From contig NZ_CP108568.1 of assembly GCF_036010485.1 (NCBI RefSeq), positions 7,573,001 through 7,637,000 of the forward strand: 64,000 nt of DNA, written 5' to 3'. Below the pieces are notes generated by a model that made no database searches, was not told where the DNA came from, and saw only the letters and a program-made list of their open reading frames with translations. This stretch comes from Streptomyces sp. NBC_01198 (GTDB lineage Bacteria; Actinomycetota; Actinomycetes; Streptomycetales; Streptomycetaceae). The first letter of the stretch is position 1. Each line of letters begins with the position of its first letter. Positions 41,720-50,440 of the stretch are shown piece by piece. Made by a program: the position numbers and the translations under genes.

Positions 41720-43612
41720 ATGAGCGAGACGAGCGGTACGACCAGAAAAACGGGGGGCTCCCGGCCACGAGTGGCACGCTGGGCGGCATTGGCGGGGTCG
41801 GCGGCGCTCGTACTGCTGGGCGGCGCCGCGCCGGCCGGGGCCGACACCGCGCACCACGGGGGAGGGGGCGCGACCGCCACCCCGATCAAGCACGTGGTCG
41901 TCATCTACGACGAGAACGAGTCGTTCGACCACTACTTCGGCTCGTATCCCGTGGCGGCGAACACCGACGGCACCCGGTTCACGGCCGACCGGCACACGCC
42001 CAGGGACATCGACACCGCCCGCCACGCCGGTCTGCTGACGAAGAACCCGAACCAGTACCCGCCGACCCGGCTGAGCCCGTCCCAGGCCGTCACCTGCGAC
42101 CAGAACCACTCGTACGGTCCTGAGCAGTACGCGGCCAACGGCGGCGAGTCCGACGCGTACGTGGAGAACACCGAGACCAGCAGGTGCTCGGGCAACCTCT
42201 TCGGTGAACCCGGCCTCGTGATGGACTACTACGACGGCAACACCGTCACCGCGCTGTGGAACTACGCCCAGCACTACACGCTCGGCGACAACTCCTTCAG
42301 CTCGGCGTACGGCCCGTCCACCCCAGGTGCGATCGAGCTCGTCTCCGGCCAGACGCACGGCGTGATCTCGATGGACCCGTCGACCGGCACCGAGAACCCC
42401 GAGCAGACCGCCACCCCAGACCCGTACGCGGTCGTCTCGCCGGACGCCAAGGGCGTCGGCACGATGATCAACGACCCGGACCCGGCCTACGACGACTGCG
42501 CCGACAACAGTCACACCAGCACCAACGCGCTGGCGGCGCTGACCGGCAAGAACATCGGCGACCTGCTCAACGCCAAGGGCGTGTCCTGGGGCTGGTTCCA
42601 GGGCGGCTTCCGCCCCTCCACCCCGTGGGACGGCAAGCAGGGCGACTACGCCGACTGCCAGGGCGCCACGCACCCCAACGTCGGCGGCGCGGCCTCCGTC
42701 GACTACAGCTCGCACCACGCCCCGTTCCAGTACTACAAGTCGACGGCGAACCCGCACCACCTGCCGCCGAAGAACACCGCCGAGATCGGCCACAACGGCC
42801 AGGCGAACCACAACTACGACCTCACCGACTTCTCGGCCGCCCTCGCGGCGGGCCGGCTGCCTGCCGTGAGCTTCCTGAAGGCCGCCTCCTACCAGGACGG
42901 CCACGCGGGCTACTCGGACCCGATCGACGAGCAGCACTTCCTGGTCAGTGAGATCAACGCCATCCAGTCCTCCCCGCAGTGGCAGGACACCGCCGTCGTC
43001 ATCGCGTACGACGACTCCGACGGCTGGTACGACCACGCCTACGCCAAGGTGGCCAACGGCTCAAGGGACACCACGCTCGGCTCCAACGGCAAGTCCGTCG
43101 ACAGCCCGGCATGCCAGGCGGGCCCGGCCCCCGTGGGCGGCTACGCCGACCGCTGCGGCCCTGGTACCCGCCAGCCGCTGCTGGTCATCTCGCCCTACAG
43201 CAGGGTCAACTCGGTCGACCACACCCGCACCGAGCAGGCCTCGATCACCCGCTTCATCGAGAACAACTGGAAGACCGGCCGGATCGGCGACGGATCCTTC
43301 GACACCCGTGCGGGCAGCCTGGACGGCGCCTTCGACTTCCGGCACCCGAACGACCGTCAGGTGCTGCTCAAAACCGACGGCTCGGTGAAGTCCGTCCGGC
43401 CCGTCCACCGCTCGGCCGCCGTGGAGGCCGCCGCGAACGCCGCGCCGGCCGTATCCACTGGCGGCGGCGGCCCGGCCGCCGCCCAGGACTTCGCGGAGTC
43501 CGGGAGCAGTTCGGCGGCCCTGGCGCTCGGCGTCACCGGCGGCGTGCTGCTGGTCGGCGGCGGCGCGCTGTACCTCGCCCGGCGCCACCGCCACGGGGGC
43601 CCCGCTTCCTGA
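41720..43612 (+). CDS. Secreted, membrane-anchored PF04185 phosphoesterase
   Basis: A 630-residue protein of the phospholipase C/acid phosphatase superfamily PF04185. A signal peptide (ARWAALAGSAALVLLGGAAP, then AGA) opens the protein. The metal-binding signature HVVVIYDENESFDHYFGSYP is at residue ~58, and TVVIAYDDSDGWYDH and NWKTGRIGDGSFD lie in the catalytic domain. The C-terminus has a TM anchor (GVTGGVLLVGGGALYLARRH) after an Ala-rich linker, so the enzyme is held at the cell surface. Family members hydrolyse phosphate esters or phospholipids. The ATG has GGAGG at 10 nt. It stands alone and ends at a hairpin shared with a convergent gene. Confidence 0.88.
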   Translation: MSETSGTTRKTGGSRPRVARWAALAGSAALVLLGGAAPAGADTAHHGGGGATATPIKHVVVIYDENESFDHYFGSYPVAANTDGTRFTADRHTPRDIDTARHAGLLTKNPNQYPPTRLSPSQAVTCDQNHSYGPEQYAANGGESDAYVENTETSRCSGNLFGEPGLVMDYYDGNTVTALWNYAQHYTLGDNSFSSAYGPSTPGAIELVSGQTHGVISMDPSTGTENPEQTATPDPYAVVSPDAKGVGTMINDPDPAYDDCADNSHTSTNALAALTGKNIGDLLNAKGVSWGWFQGGFRPSTPWDGKQGDYADCQGATHPNVGGAASVDYSSHHAPFQYYKSTANPHHLPPKNTAEIGHNGQANHNYDLTDFSAALAAGRLPAVSFLKAASYQDGHAGYSDPIDEQHFLVSEINAIQSSPQWQDTAVVIAYDDSDGWYDHAYAKVANGSRDTTLGSNGKSVDSPACQAGPAPVGGYADRCGPGTRQPLLVISPYSRVNSVDHTRTEQASITRFIENNWKTGRIGDGSFDTRAGSLDGAFDFRHPNDRQVLLKTDGSVKSVRPVHRSAAVEAAANAAPAVSTGGGGPAAAQDFAESGSSSAALALGVTGGVLLVGGGALYLARRHRHGGPAS

Positions 43613-43631
43613 CCCGGGACACCGTCCCCCG

Positions 43632-43665
43632 GGGGCCGCCCCGGCACGGCGCCCGGGGCGGCCCC
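43632..43665. terminator. Bidirectional hairpin terminator
   Basis: A perfect 13-bp inverted repeat (GGGGCCGCCCCGG and complement) with an 8-nt loop lies between the convergent phosphoesterase and ABM-type monooxygenase genes. Confidence 0.75.
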
Positions 43666-43696
43666 TCCGCGTCGCTCCTGACGTCCGCGACGACCG

Positions 43697-43993
43697 TCAC
43701 TTCACCGCCAGCACATCCACCTGCTGGATCCGGGGTGGGTGCGCCAGCAAGGTCTCGGTGACGTCGGCGAGCGCCGAGGCGATCGGGCCGGACAGATGGG
43801 CCCGACGGCCGTCCTCCGACTCGAAGGTGTCGAAGATCCCGAACCGGCTCTCGTCGGTGCGGAAGGCGTACCACGTCACCGTGCCGGGCTCGGCGACCGC
43901 CATTTCCCGCCCCTGCTCCAGGAACGCGGCAAGCTCAGCCTCCTTCCCCTTCTGCGCCTCAAGCAACACGAGCAGCCCGTACTTGACCGCCAT
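43697..43993 (-). CDS. ABM-family quinol monooxygenase-like protein
   Basis: A 98-residue single-domain protein of the antibiotic biosynthesis monooxygenase (YgiN-like, dimeric alpha+beta barrel) family: YGLLVLLEAQKGKEAELAAF, EPGTVTWYAFRTDESRFGIF, DTFESEDGRRAHLSGPIASA. Members oxidise quinols or act as cofactor-free oxygenases; many are stress proteins. The start was placed at the second of two nearby ATGs because AGAGGA is 7 nt before it. It converges on the phosphoesterase and is divergent from an SMP-30-like gene. No dedicated regulator is adjacent. Confidence 0.87.
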   Translation of the reverse strand: MAVKYGLLVLLEAQKGKEAELAAFLEQGREMAVAEPGTVTWYAFRTDESRFGIFDTFESEDGRRAHLSGPIASALADVTETLLAHPPRIQQVDVLAVK

Positions 43994-44418
43994 CAGCATG
44001 TCCTCTCGCTCGGCCGCCTCGCGGCCCTCCGGCACGGGCAGAAAGGATCGCCTCCCTCCTCGGTGACGCGCGGCAGCCGAGTGCCCGGACGTGTCGATTC
44101 CCCTCCAATGCCGCACCTGAGCGACCCGTTCGGCGGCACGAAGGAGACACCCGGTCTTTTACGGCGGAGGGCCGCACCTGCCGTCGCGACCTCCTGCCGA
44201 AGTGGCAGCCGGGCACATGACGCTCACCAGGCCAACCCTTGATCATCGGTGATGAAGAAATATGGTTGGCGTACTAACATCCTCGCGTGGCACGGCGCAA
44301 AGCCGTGACCGGCTGCGGACTGCTGCGGGCCGCCGCGGGTTCGCGACGAGCCGGTGGGAGACCGCTCCGCTCCGGCGGGCATCTCGGGCCCCGGCAGGAC
44401 CGAACAAGAGGGAGTCAG
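43994..44418. promoter_or_regulatory. Divergent promoter region of ABM and SMP-30-like genes
   Basis: A 425-bp gap. It contains the 13-bp palindrome TCATC-GGT-GATGA at 44243-44255 in an AT-richer patch about 160 bp before the SMP-30-like start, a possible operator. No coding pattern with family similarity was seen. Confidence 0.4.
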
Positions 44419-45549
44419 ATGAGAACTACCCGACAGGACAGGCGCAGATCACGGCGCCGCGGGGCCCTGGTGATCGCCCCGATCGCCGCCATGCTGGCGC
44501 TGGGGTCGGCCGCGATCGCGGCCGGCCAGACACCGGCCGGCGTCCCGGCCACCACGGTTTTCGCGGCGCCGCCGGCCGGCAGCCCGGGGCACCTGGTCGG
44601 CATAGCGGCCGACCGCGGGTCCGTCTACGTGGGGACCCACCAGGCCGCCGACGGCAGCCCCAACCTGCCCAGCCACGTCTACCGGTACAGCGCCCAGTCC
44701 GGGCAGCTGCTCCGGGACTACTCCATCACCGGCCAGGCGACGACCGGGCAGGGCCTGACCAACATGGCCACCGGCCGCAACGGCCTGCTCTACATCCTGG
44801 ACCGCCATCCCGCCCGCATGATCACGCTGGACCCGGTCACCGGCGCCCAGCGGACCTACGCCACCTTCGGCGACGTCCCGTCCTGCACGGCGCCTGGCGC
44901 TCAGCCCGGCAACTGCTCGGACACCCAGGCCGACGCGCCCGCCTACCCCGACGACATCGCGTTCGGCCCGGACGGATCAGCGTATGTCACCGACATCAGC
45001 CAGGCGCTGGTGTGGAGGGTCCCGCCCGGCGGCGGGCCGGCCCGCGTCTGGCTGACCGACCAGCGGTTGGAGAGCCTCTTCGGTCCGTGCGGGATCCGTC
45101 TCGCCGACCCGCGCACCATCGTGCTGGCCCAGTGCACCTACGGGCTGACCGACCCCGCGCAGATCGCCACCGGCACCGGCCGCATCTACACCCTCCCCAT
45201 CAACCACGACGGAACCGCCGGTGCCCTGCACCAGATCTGGCAGGGCGAGCCCGGCGAGGCCTCGGACGGAATCGCCATCGGCCAGAGCGGCCGCATCTAC
45301 GTCGCCCTCGCCCTCGGCAACGCGCTGCTGACACTCGACTCCACCGGCAAGGAGATCACCCGCACCCCCGCGACGCCGACCGAGGCAGGCGCGCTGCCCG
45401 TTCCCTATGACAATCCGGCGAGCGTTGCCATTCTCGCCGACGGCCGTGCCGTGATCACGAATCAGGCATTTCTCGGCGGTCCCACCAGCGACCAGGTCGT
45501 GCTGCAAACCCGAGTCCCAGACCGCGCGGAGCGGCTCTACCACCCGTAA
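44419..45549 (+). CDS. Secreted SMP-30/gluconolactonase-like beta-propeller
   Basis: A 376-residue protein. The N-terminus (RRRGALVIAPIAAMLALGSA, then AIAAGQ) is a signal peptide, possibly Tat-like because of the arginines. The mature part is a six-bladed propeller of the SMP-30/strictosidine-synthase-like type, with blade repeats such as PDDIAFGPDGSAYVTDISQA, ASDGIAIGQSGRIYVALALG and NPASVAILADGRAVITNQAF. Such folds hydrolyse lactones or act as scaffolds; no specific substrate is evident. The ATG has GGGAG at 4 nt. It ends at a strong hairpin. Two Cys pairs (SCTAPG/NCSD, PCGI/QCTYG) probably form disulfides. Confidence 0.83.
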   Translation: MRTTRQDRRRSRRRGALVIAPIAAMLALGSAAIAAGQTPAGVPATTVFAAPPAGSPGHLVGIAADRGSVYVGTHQAADGSPNLPSHVYRYSAQSGQLLRDYSITGQATTGQGLTNMATGRNGLLYILDRHPARMITLDPVTGAQRTYATFGDVPSCTAPGAQPGNCSDTQADAPAYPDDIAFGPDGSAYVTDISQALVWRVPPGGGPARVWLTDQRLESLFGPCGIRLADPRTIVLAQCTYGLTDPAQIATGTGRIYTLPINHDGTAGALHQIWQGEPGEASDGIAIGQSGRIYVALALGNALLTLDSTGKEITRTPATPTEAGALPVPYDNPASVAILADGRAVITNQAFLGGPTSDQVVLQTRVPDRAERLYHP

Positions 45550-45555
45550 TGCTGT

Positions 45556-45593
45556 CGTTTCCCGCCGGCCGGCCGGACCGCCGGCGGGAAACG
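45556..45593. terminator. Hairpin terminator after the SMP-30-like gene
   Basis: A perfect 14-bp inverted repeat (CGTTTCCCGCCGGC and complement) with a 10-nt loop begins 7 bp after the stop codon. Confidence 0.8.
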
Positions 45594-45934
45594 GCACCAC
45601 AGGCAACCGGGCGGACGTGCTCTCACTCCTGCGGTGGCCATGGTGTGGGCGGTCTCGCCCATCAGGCAGCCGGCGAAGGTGCGTTTCGAGCAAACGGGTG
45701 AAGGGCTGATCGGGCTTGGCCGCGTTCGGGCGCCCGGCCATGCCGCCGCTCACCTCGCACACGCAGATGACGTTGCGGGAGGCGCTGCAGGGTTGCCGGA
45801 TGAGATCCGTCCATCTGCGGTGCACCTGGCGTATAGTCTGCGCTCATTTGTGGGTGGATAGACGGTTAAGACCGTTATTCTCTTCGTGCGCAGCTGCCTG
45901 AGCTGCCGCGCAGCCTGACGAAGCGAGGATCCCC
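45594..45934. promoter_or_regulatory. Promoter region of the alcohol dehydrogenase gene
   Basis: A 341-bp non-coding stretch. A TATAGT -10-like hexamer lies at 45832-45837, and 25 bp downstream a 14-bp palindrome, ACGGT-TAAG-ACCGT, occupies 45862-45875, well placed for a repressor to block transcription. No regulator gene is adjacent. The first half shows nothing recognisable. Confidence 0.5.
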
Positions 45935-46957
45935 ATGAGTGCACACTTTCGAGCCGTCCAGGTCTCGGAGCCCGGTGGAGACCTCGTACTCACCCAGATC
46001 GACGCCCCTGAGCCAGGAGCCGGGCAGGTGCGAGTCGCCGTCGAGGCGTGCGGGATCTGTCACTCGGACGTCCCGATCATCGCCGGCTACCTTCCAGGAA
46101 CGACCTTTCCGATGACGCCCGGCCACGAGATCGCCGACCGCGTGGACGCGGTCGGCGCCGGGGTGGAGGAGTGGCAGGAGGGAGACCGTGTGGCACTGGG
46201 CTACATCGCCGGTACCTGCGGACATTGCGACGCCTGCCGCGACGGTGACAGCATCAACTGCCCCGAAGCCAAGACGCCCGGCGTCTCGTATCCCGGAGGT
46301 TTCGCCGACACCGTCGTGGTGCCGGCGAACGGGCTCTCCCGCATTCCAGAGGGGCTGGCGGCTCCCGACGCGGCGGCGCTGGCATGCGCGGGGCTCACCG
46401 CCTTCAACGCGTTCCGCAACAGCGCCGCGAGACCAGGGGATCTCGTCGCGGTTCTCGGCCTGGGCGGCGTGGGACACCTGGGCGTCCAGACGGCTGCCGC
46501 GATGGGCTTCGTCACGGTGGCGATCGCCCGTGGCCCCCAGAAGGCAGGCCCTGCCCGCGACGTCGGCGCGGACCACTACATCGACAGCGAGACGCAGGAT
46601 GTCGCGCAGTCCCTGCGGGAACTCGGCGGCGCGAAGGTCATCCTGGCCACCGCGACCAGTGCGGAGGCGATCTCATCCGCGGTCGGGGGCCTGGGCCGCC
46701 GCGGTGAGCTCATCATCGTGGGCCTCCCGCAGGACAATCTGACGTTCGGCGCACTGGACCTCATCTTCGGCACCAAGCGCGTCTACGGCATCATCTCGGG
46801 CACCCCTCTCGACCGCGAGGAGGCCTTCCGATTCGCCGTCAGCTCAGGGATTCGTCCCTGGAGCGAAGAGGTCCCCCTGGAGGACGCGGCCACGGCCTAC
46901 GCCAGGATGCTGGCCGGAGAAGCACCATTCAGGATGGTCCTCACCGCCGGAAGGTAG
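45935..46957 (+). CDS. Zinc-dependent alcohol dehydrogenase
   Basis: A 340-residue medium-chain zinc dehydrogenase of the AdhP/bacterial class. The catalytic zinc site is VEACGICHSDVP and TPGHEI; the structural zinc loop is AGTCGHCDACRDGDSINC with four cysteines; the NAD site is VLGLGGVGHLGVQTAAAMGF. It interconverts alcohols and aldehydes. The ATG has CGAGGA at 6 nt. Its promoter region carries a 14-bp palindrome just after a TATAGT box, which suggests repressor control by an unlinked regulator. It stands alone. Confidence 0.92.
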   Translation: MSAHFRAVQVSEPGGDLVLTQIDAPEPGAGQVRVAVEACGICHSDVPIIAGYLPGTTFPMTPGHEIADRVDAVGAGVEEWQEGDRVALGYIAGTCGHCDACRDGDSINCPEAKTPGVSYPGGFADTVVVPANGLSRIPEGLAAPDAAALACAGLTAFNAFRNSAARPGDLVAVLGLGGVGHLGVQTAAAMGFVTVAIARGPQKAGPARDVGADHYIDSETQDVAQSLRELGGAKVILATATSAEAISSAVGGLGRRGELIIVGLPQDNLTFGALDLIFGTKRVYGIISGTPLDREEAFRFAVSSGIRPWSEEVPLEDAATAYARMLAGEAPFRMVLTAGR

Positions 46958-47264
46958 TCGAGCCGCCGACGGGTACGCAGACGCGCCTGGAGAAGTGGTC
47001 GCCCTCTTGGTGAACGTGCCAAGGGCCTTACTCCGGCGGCCACCACAACTATGAAACCCATACTGAATGGGTCAAAAAAGCCCACCTGTGAGCCGAATTT
47101 CCCTTCCGGCTCCGAGTACGCTCAGCGGCTATTACCTCACGGTAAGTCAAATGGTAGACAGCCATGTCCATGACGCCTTAAAGTCCCGACGGTATCAACA
47201 TTCGTTCCCAGTAGGTGGCCACCGCAACGGCGTTGGTGCCGCGGGGTGATAAGTCGGAGGAAAC
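46958..47264. promoter_or_regulatory. Promoter region of the secreted lectin gene
   Basis: A 307-bp gap, AT-richer than average. ACCCAT-ACTGA-ATGGGT forms a short inverted repeat near 47053 followed by CAAAAAAG, which could be a terminator for the alcohol dehydrogenase or an operator. The lectin promoter should lie in the last 150 bp; no clear boxes were defined. Confidence 0.4.
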
Positions 47265-47765
47265 ATGCGCACGTCGGCCAGAGTCACCGCCCTTCTCGTG
47301 TCCGCCGCAGCGCTGTTCGGCACCGCACTCTCCGGAGCCGACACCGCGTCAGCTGCGAGCACCATCTACCTGATCAAGAACGACAAGCTCGGCATGTGCG
47401 CCACGCCCAAGGGTGGCAGCGGGGCCCGGAACACGCAGGTGACCCAGTGGACCTGCAACGGCGACCCCTCCCAGAAGTGGTTCGCGGTGCTCTCGAGCAC
47501 CGGCTACGAGCTCATGAACTACGAGAGCGGAATGTGTCTGATCCCGTACGGCGGCAGCTCCAGCCAGGGCGCCAACCTCGTCCTGTGGGACTGCAATCTC
47601 ACCGCCAACGAGAAGTGGTTCGGCGTGGGAACCCAGACCCTCATGAACGCCGTCTCGGGCCGCATCATCTCCACGGCCGGCAACAGCAAGTCCAACGGTG
47701 CCTACCTCACCCAGCAGTCGGACGTGAACGCGAGCCCCGGCCAGCAGTGGTTCGCCGAGCACTGA
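47265..47765 (+). CDS. Secreted ricin-type beta-trefoil lectin-like protein
   Basis: A 166-residue protein with a signal peptide (ARVTALLVSAAALFGTALSG, then ADTASAAS) and a single beta-trefoil of three ricin-B-like repeats. Each repeat ends in a QxW-like motif: PSQKWFAV, NEKWFGV and GQQWFAEH. Cysteines in LGMCATPKGG/WTCNGD and GMCLIPYGG/WDCNL pair within repeats. It probably binds sugars in cell walls or glycans outside the cell; no enzyme domain is attached. The ATG has GGAGG at 5 nt. It is a single-gene unit in a region with several other surface proteins. Confidence 0.88.
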   Translation: MRTSARVTALLVSAAALFGTALSGADTASAASTIYLIKNDKLGMCATPKGGSGARNTQVTQWTCNGDPSQKWFAVLSSTGYELMNYESGMCLIPYGGSSSQGANLVLWDCNLTANEKWFGVGTQTLMNAVSGRIISTAGNSKSNGAYLTQQSDVNASPGQQWFAEH

Positions 47766-48130
47766 GCCGCCCGGCTCCGCCCCCCGCTGTCCGGAAGAAC
47801 CGCGTCCAGTAGCGCTGTCGGCGGCGAGATGCCGAGCCCGGAGCGGACCTGCGCTTCCAGCCCCTCGGAGCGTTCGGGCGGCCAGGTTCCGGAACAGCGG
47901 GGCGGAGGCGGGCCAAGCACCATCAGACGTGGGGTGAGGGCGATGGCCTGCTCCCGCCACCGCTGTCCAGATCACCGCTGCCGGATCACGGCGGACTACC
48001 CCCCCCGCCCGCGCGGGGAGAACTGACCAGGGGAAGTAACGCCCGGCTGACCACACCTGCGGCGCAACTTCTGCTGTCAGGGTTCGGTCCTCTTTCCGTG
48101 CACACGTTCGCAGGGAGTGGTGAGTCTGCA
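47766..48130. other. Intergenic region with no recognised gene
   Basis: A 365-bp stretch downstream of the lectin gene. I see no accepted coding sequence, repeat or RNA. A run of cytosines near 48000 and a region of mixed composition up to 48130 precede a short membrane peptide gene. Confidence 0.4.
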
Positions 48131-48274
48131 ATGGATGCAGAGCATGTGACCATAGCTGCAGGTGGGGGGCTTTACTCCAGAACAGTGAACAGTGGGCAGT
48201 CGGCGCTGGTGTTCACCGTGCTTTTCTTTGTGATCGTTGCTGCTCTCTATCTCATTCTTCGCCGCAGGCGGTGA
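48131..48274 (+). CDS. 47-residue single-TM membrane peptide
   Basis: A short open frame that encodes a polar N-terminus (MDAEHVTIAAGGGLYSRT), one strongly hydrophobic helix (LVFTVLFFVIVAALYLIL) and a terminal Arg-Arg-Arg-Arg. This is the layout of small single-pass membrane proteins with the tail inside. GGTGAG lies 6 nt before the ATG. It ends just before an IS5-family remnant. I recognise no family. The regular hydrophobic/cationic organisation makes chance unlikely, but there is no homology evidence. Confidence 0.5.
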   Translation: MDAEHVTIAAGGGLYSRTVNSGQSALVFTVLFFVIVAALYLILRRRR

Positions 48275-48281
48275 GGCCGGG

Positions 48282-48573
48282 CCGCGGTCGACGGCTCCCA
48301 CATCCGGGCGTTAAGGGGGGCCCCAAGGCAGGACGAAGCCCTGTCGATAGCGGCAGAACCGGCAGCAAGCACCACCTGACCACCGACGCCACCGGTATGG
48401 TCACCCAGCTCGTCCCGCTGCTTCAACGCTGGGTCGTGGAGCGTGCGTTCGCCCATCTGCACTGGTTTCGTCGGCTGCGGATCCGGTGGGAGATCCGCGA
48501 CGACATCCACGAAGCCTTGCTGGCCCTCGGCTGTGCGCTCATCTGCTGGCGGCGGCTTGTCTCCCTACCCTGA
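48282..48573 (+). pseudogene. IS5-family transposase remnant with internal deletions
   Basis: The translated pieces match conserved IS5-type DDE transposase segments: VDGSHIRAL, then after a one-base frameshift GGPKAGRSPVDSGRTGSKHH, then LVPLLQ, and then the C-terminal VVERAFAHLHWFRRLRIRW and ALGCALICWRRL. The central part with the second catalytic Asp and the N-terminus are missing, and the junctions look like deletions. It cannot be active. Its 3' end overlaps the last bases of the convergent DUF5959-like gene by 9 bp. Confidence 0.8.
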
Positions 48574-48993
48574 CAGCAACGGCACCCAGTAGCTCATCAC
48601 CTGGTGCAGCCGCTGCCGGTGGTCGGCAATCCAGTCGTCCGGCGGGACGAGGGGGACGCGCACGGTGACCATCGACCCCGACTCGTCGTCAACGACCACC
48701 TCCGGGCAGTCACGCTCACCGGTGAGCTGGATGAAGATGGACGGCCCCCTGCTCATCTTCATCCAGGCGACGTCTTCGCCGGCGTCGAGTCGGCCCAGTG
48801 CGTCGGCCCAGCTTTCCAGCTTGGAAACGGACAACGCCAGATCGATGCGGCCGGACACGAAGGGCGTCCTGACGACGATCTCGGCATCGAGTCCTGCGGT
48901 CCACCTGGTATCACGTCCCAGGACGTTGACCGTGACGCTGTTCCCCTCGTCATCTGAGAGGGATATGAGCTCCCTCGGAGAACTGTCGTCCAT
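48565..48993 (-). CDS. DUF5959-like Streptomyces protein
   Basis: A 142-residue protein with the pattern LISLSDDEGNSVTVNVLGRD, LDAEIVVRTPFVSGRIDLAL, WADALGRLDAGEDVAWMKMS and SIFIQLTGERDCPEVVVDDE, which I associate with the actinobacterial DUF5959 family. It is acidic, lacks signal or TM segments, and is predicted to be a cytosolic beta-rich protein. The function is unknown. The ATG has AAGGG at 5 nt. It is bracketed by IS5-type remnants on both sides, so it may have travelled with, or been trapped by, mobile elements. It could be an immunity or accessory factor, but nothing shows this. Confidence 0.75.
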   Translation of the reverse strand: MDDSSPRELISLSDDEGNSVTVNVLGRDTRWTAGLDAEIVVRTPFVSGRIDLALSVSKLESWADALGRLDAGEDVAWMKMSRGPSIFIQLTGERDCPEVVVDDESGSMVTVRVPLVPPDDWIADHRQRLHQVMSYWVPLLSG

Positions 48994-49099
48994 AGTTGCC
49001 CTTTCATCGCCGAGTACTGAGCGATCCTCGCCTGGACGGAGCCCATCCTTCATCTCTTTTTGTGAGAAGTTCCAAGAGCTCGCCACGATCATGTGCCCG

Positions 49100-49290
49100 T
49101 GGAGTGGACAGGCCGGTCGGGGTGTGGACTGGCATCCTCATGCGGATGAGCGAGAGACGGTTGGCGTTGCTGTCGTAGCCCTTGTCGCCGAGCAGGGCGT
49201 CGGGCTGCTTGCGCGGGTGCCCGACCCGGCCGTCGACCAGGGCGATGAGGGCCGCACTCCACGCTGGGGTGCGGCCCTTGGTGCGTGGGG
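49100..49290 (-). pseudogene. Second IS-type transposase remnant
   Basis: The minus strand encodes TKGRTPAWSAALIALVD followed by GHPRKQPDALLGDKGYDSNA, a pattern of the second-Asp region of IS4/IS5-like DDE transposases (GDKGYDS). Sequence resemblance stops on both sides, and no start codon, ends or remaining catalytic residues are present. Boundaries are approximate. It directly abuts the stop codon of the VOC gene. Confidence 0.6.
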
Positions 49291-49698
49291 TTACGAGGTC
49301 CAGCCGCCGTACGGCACGGTGATGAGTTCCATGGCGTGGCCCGCCGGGTCCATGAAGTACACGCCGCGGCCACCATCGTTGTGGTTGATCATGCCGGGCT
49401 GCTTCCGGTAGGGGTCGGCGTAGTGCTCGATGCCGTGCTGCCTGATCTGCGCGTACGCCGCGTCGAACTCCTCCTCGGAGATCAAGAAGGCGTAGTGCTG
49501 GGAGGTGATGCCGTCCGCAGGGATCGTGGCGAAGTCCAGCGTGACGCCGTTGCTCAGGCCGACCGCGATGAACGGGCCCCACTCGGCGGTGATCTCAAGG
49601 CTGAGCAGCTTCGCGAAGAATTCCGCGGACTCCCGGTTGTCCCGGGCGTGGACGATCGTATGGTTCAACTCGACTGACAAGGAATGCTCCGAAGGCAT
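49291..49698 (-). CDS. VOC (glyoxalase-fold) family protein
   Basis: A 135-residue protein of the vicinal oxygen chelate fold with paired beta-alpha-beta-beta-beta modules: LNHTIVHARDNRESAEFFAK, ITAEWGPFIAVGLSNGVTLD, and near the end GVYFMDPAGHAMELITVPYG, which supplies the Glu metal ligand. Members are glyoxalases, dioxygenases, resistance proteins or isomerases. The ATG has GAGG at 8 nt. It is downstream of an NTF2-like gene and an epoxide hydrolase on the same strand, so it may take part in the same small-molecule catabolism. Confidence 0.88.
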   Translation of the reverse strand: MPSEHSLSVELNHTIVHARDNRESAEFFAKLLSLEITAEWGPFIAVGLSNGVTLDFATIPADGITSQHYAFLISEEEFDAAYAQIRQHGIEHYADPYRKQPGMINHNDGGRGVYFMDPAGHAMELITVPYGGWTS

Positions 49699-49876
49699 GT
49701 CCCGACACCTCCATGCCTCACCCAGCCGGTGACCGACACGCGATGTCGCCGTAACCCTAGTCGCTGTCGTCTACCTAGTGGGTCGGGGGTAGTTGATGAG
49801 GGCGGCGGCGGCCGGGGCGCGGGTCACGGCTGGACGCTGGGGCCTCCGGGCCGCGAGCGCCACCGCCTTGGGGGGA

Positions 49877-50347
49877 TCAGTAGGTGAAGTCGATGCGCAG
49901 CCGCGTCTGCTTCAGTTCTGCGATGTACCAGGTGCCGGCGATCTTCACGAAGCGCCCGTGGTAGTGGCCGAATCCGTGCATGCCCATGGGAACAGGCGCG
50001 CCGTCGGGGCCCACCGCCTTCTCCTCGCGCTCGACCCGGTTGACGATGTCCTCCATCGCCCAGGTGCCGCGTGCGGTGTTCTCCGACTCCACGTCGATCT
50101 CGTCGGAGAAGAGGTGGTGGATGAGCACATCACCGGGGATGTTACGGCTGCCGATGGATGTGGCGATCCCTTCGCGCCCCTCCATGCGCATCCACATGGA
50201 GCCGTCGGGCTTGTAGGGGGTGAACGTGCCGTCCGGAGTGAAGAGGCCGGCCAGGTCCTCGAAGCGATGGTGATCGGCGTTGTAGACGTAGCGTGCCATC
50301 ACACGTCTGATGTCTTCGATGGCGATCAGCCGGTCGGTGTCGTTCAT
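49877..50347 (-). CDS. SnoaL/NTF2-like protein
   Basis: A 156-residue cone-shaped alpha+beta-barrel protein of the NTF2-like superfamily: IEDIRRVMARYVYNADHHRF, LAGLFTPDGTFTPYKPDGSM, GHYHGRFVKIAGTWYIAELK. The LFTPDGTF and FVKIAGTWYIA blocks are typical of SnoaL-like and dehydratase-like enzymes. It could be a dehydratase, isomerase or binding protein. The ATG has GAGGAG at 6 nt. It lies between the VOC gene and the epoxide hydrolase gene, all leftward with gaps of 178 and 93 bp, so it is probably part of one operon under the divergent TetR. Confidence 0.88.
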   Translation of the reverse strand: MNDTDRLIAIEDIRRVMARYVYNADHHRFEDLAGLFTPDGTFTPYKPDGSMWMRMEGREGIATSIGSRNIPGDVLIHHLFSDEIDVESENTARGTWAMEDIVNRVEREEKAVGPDGAPVPMGMHGFGHYHGRFVKIAGTWYIAELKQTRLRIDFTY

Positions 50348-50440
50348 GAGGTTCTCCTCTTGCGTCTGGTCGGGCATGTCGGCCCGGAAGGGGCCGAGTG
50401 GGACCGTTGCGGCGGATCCCGCACACCTCGGGGAGGGCGT

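Noticed and set aside
47053..47080. ACCCAT/ATGGGT repeat as an operator
   Set aside because: Short arms, followed by an A-run; it could equally be a weak terminator, so it was only mentioned and not annotated separately.
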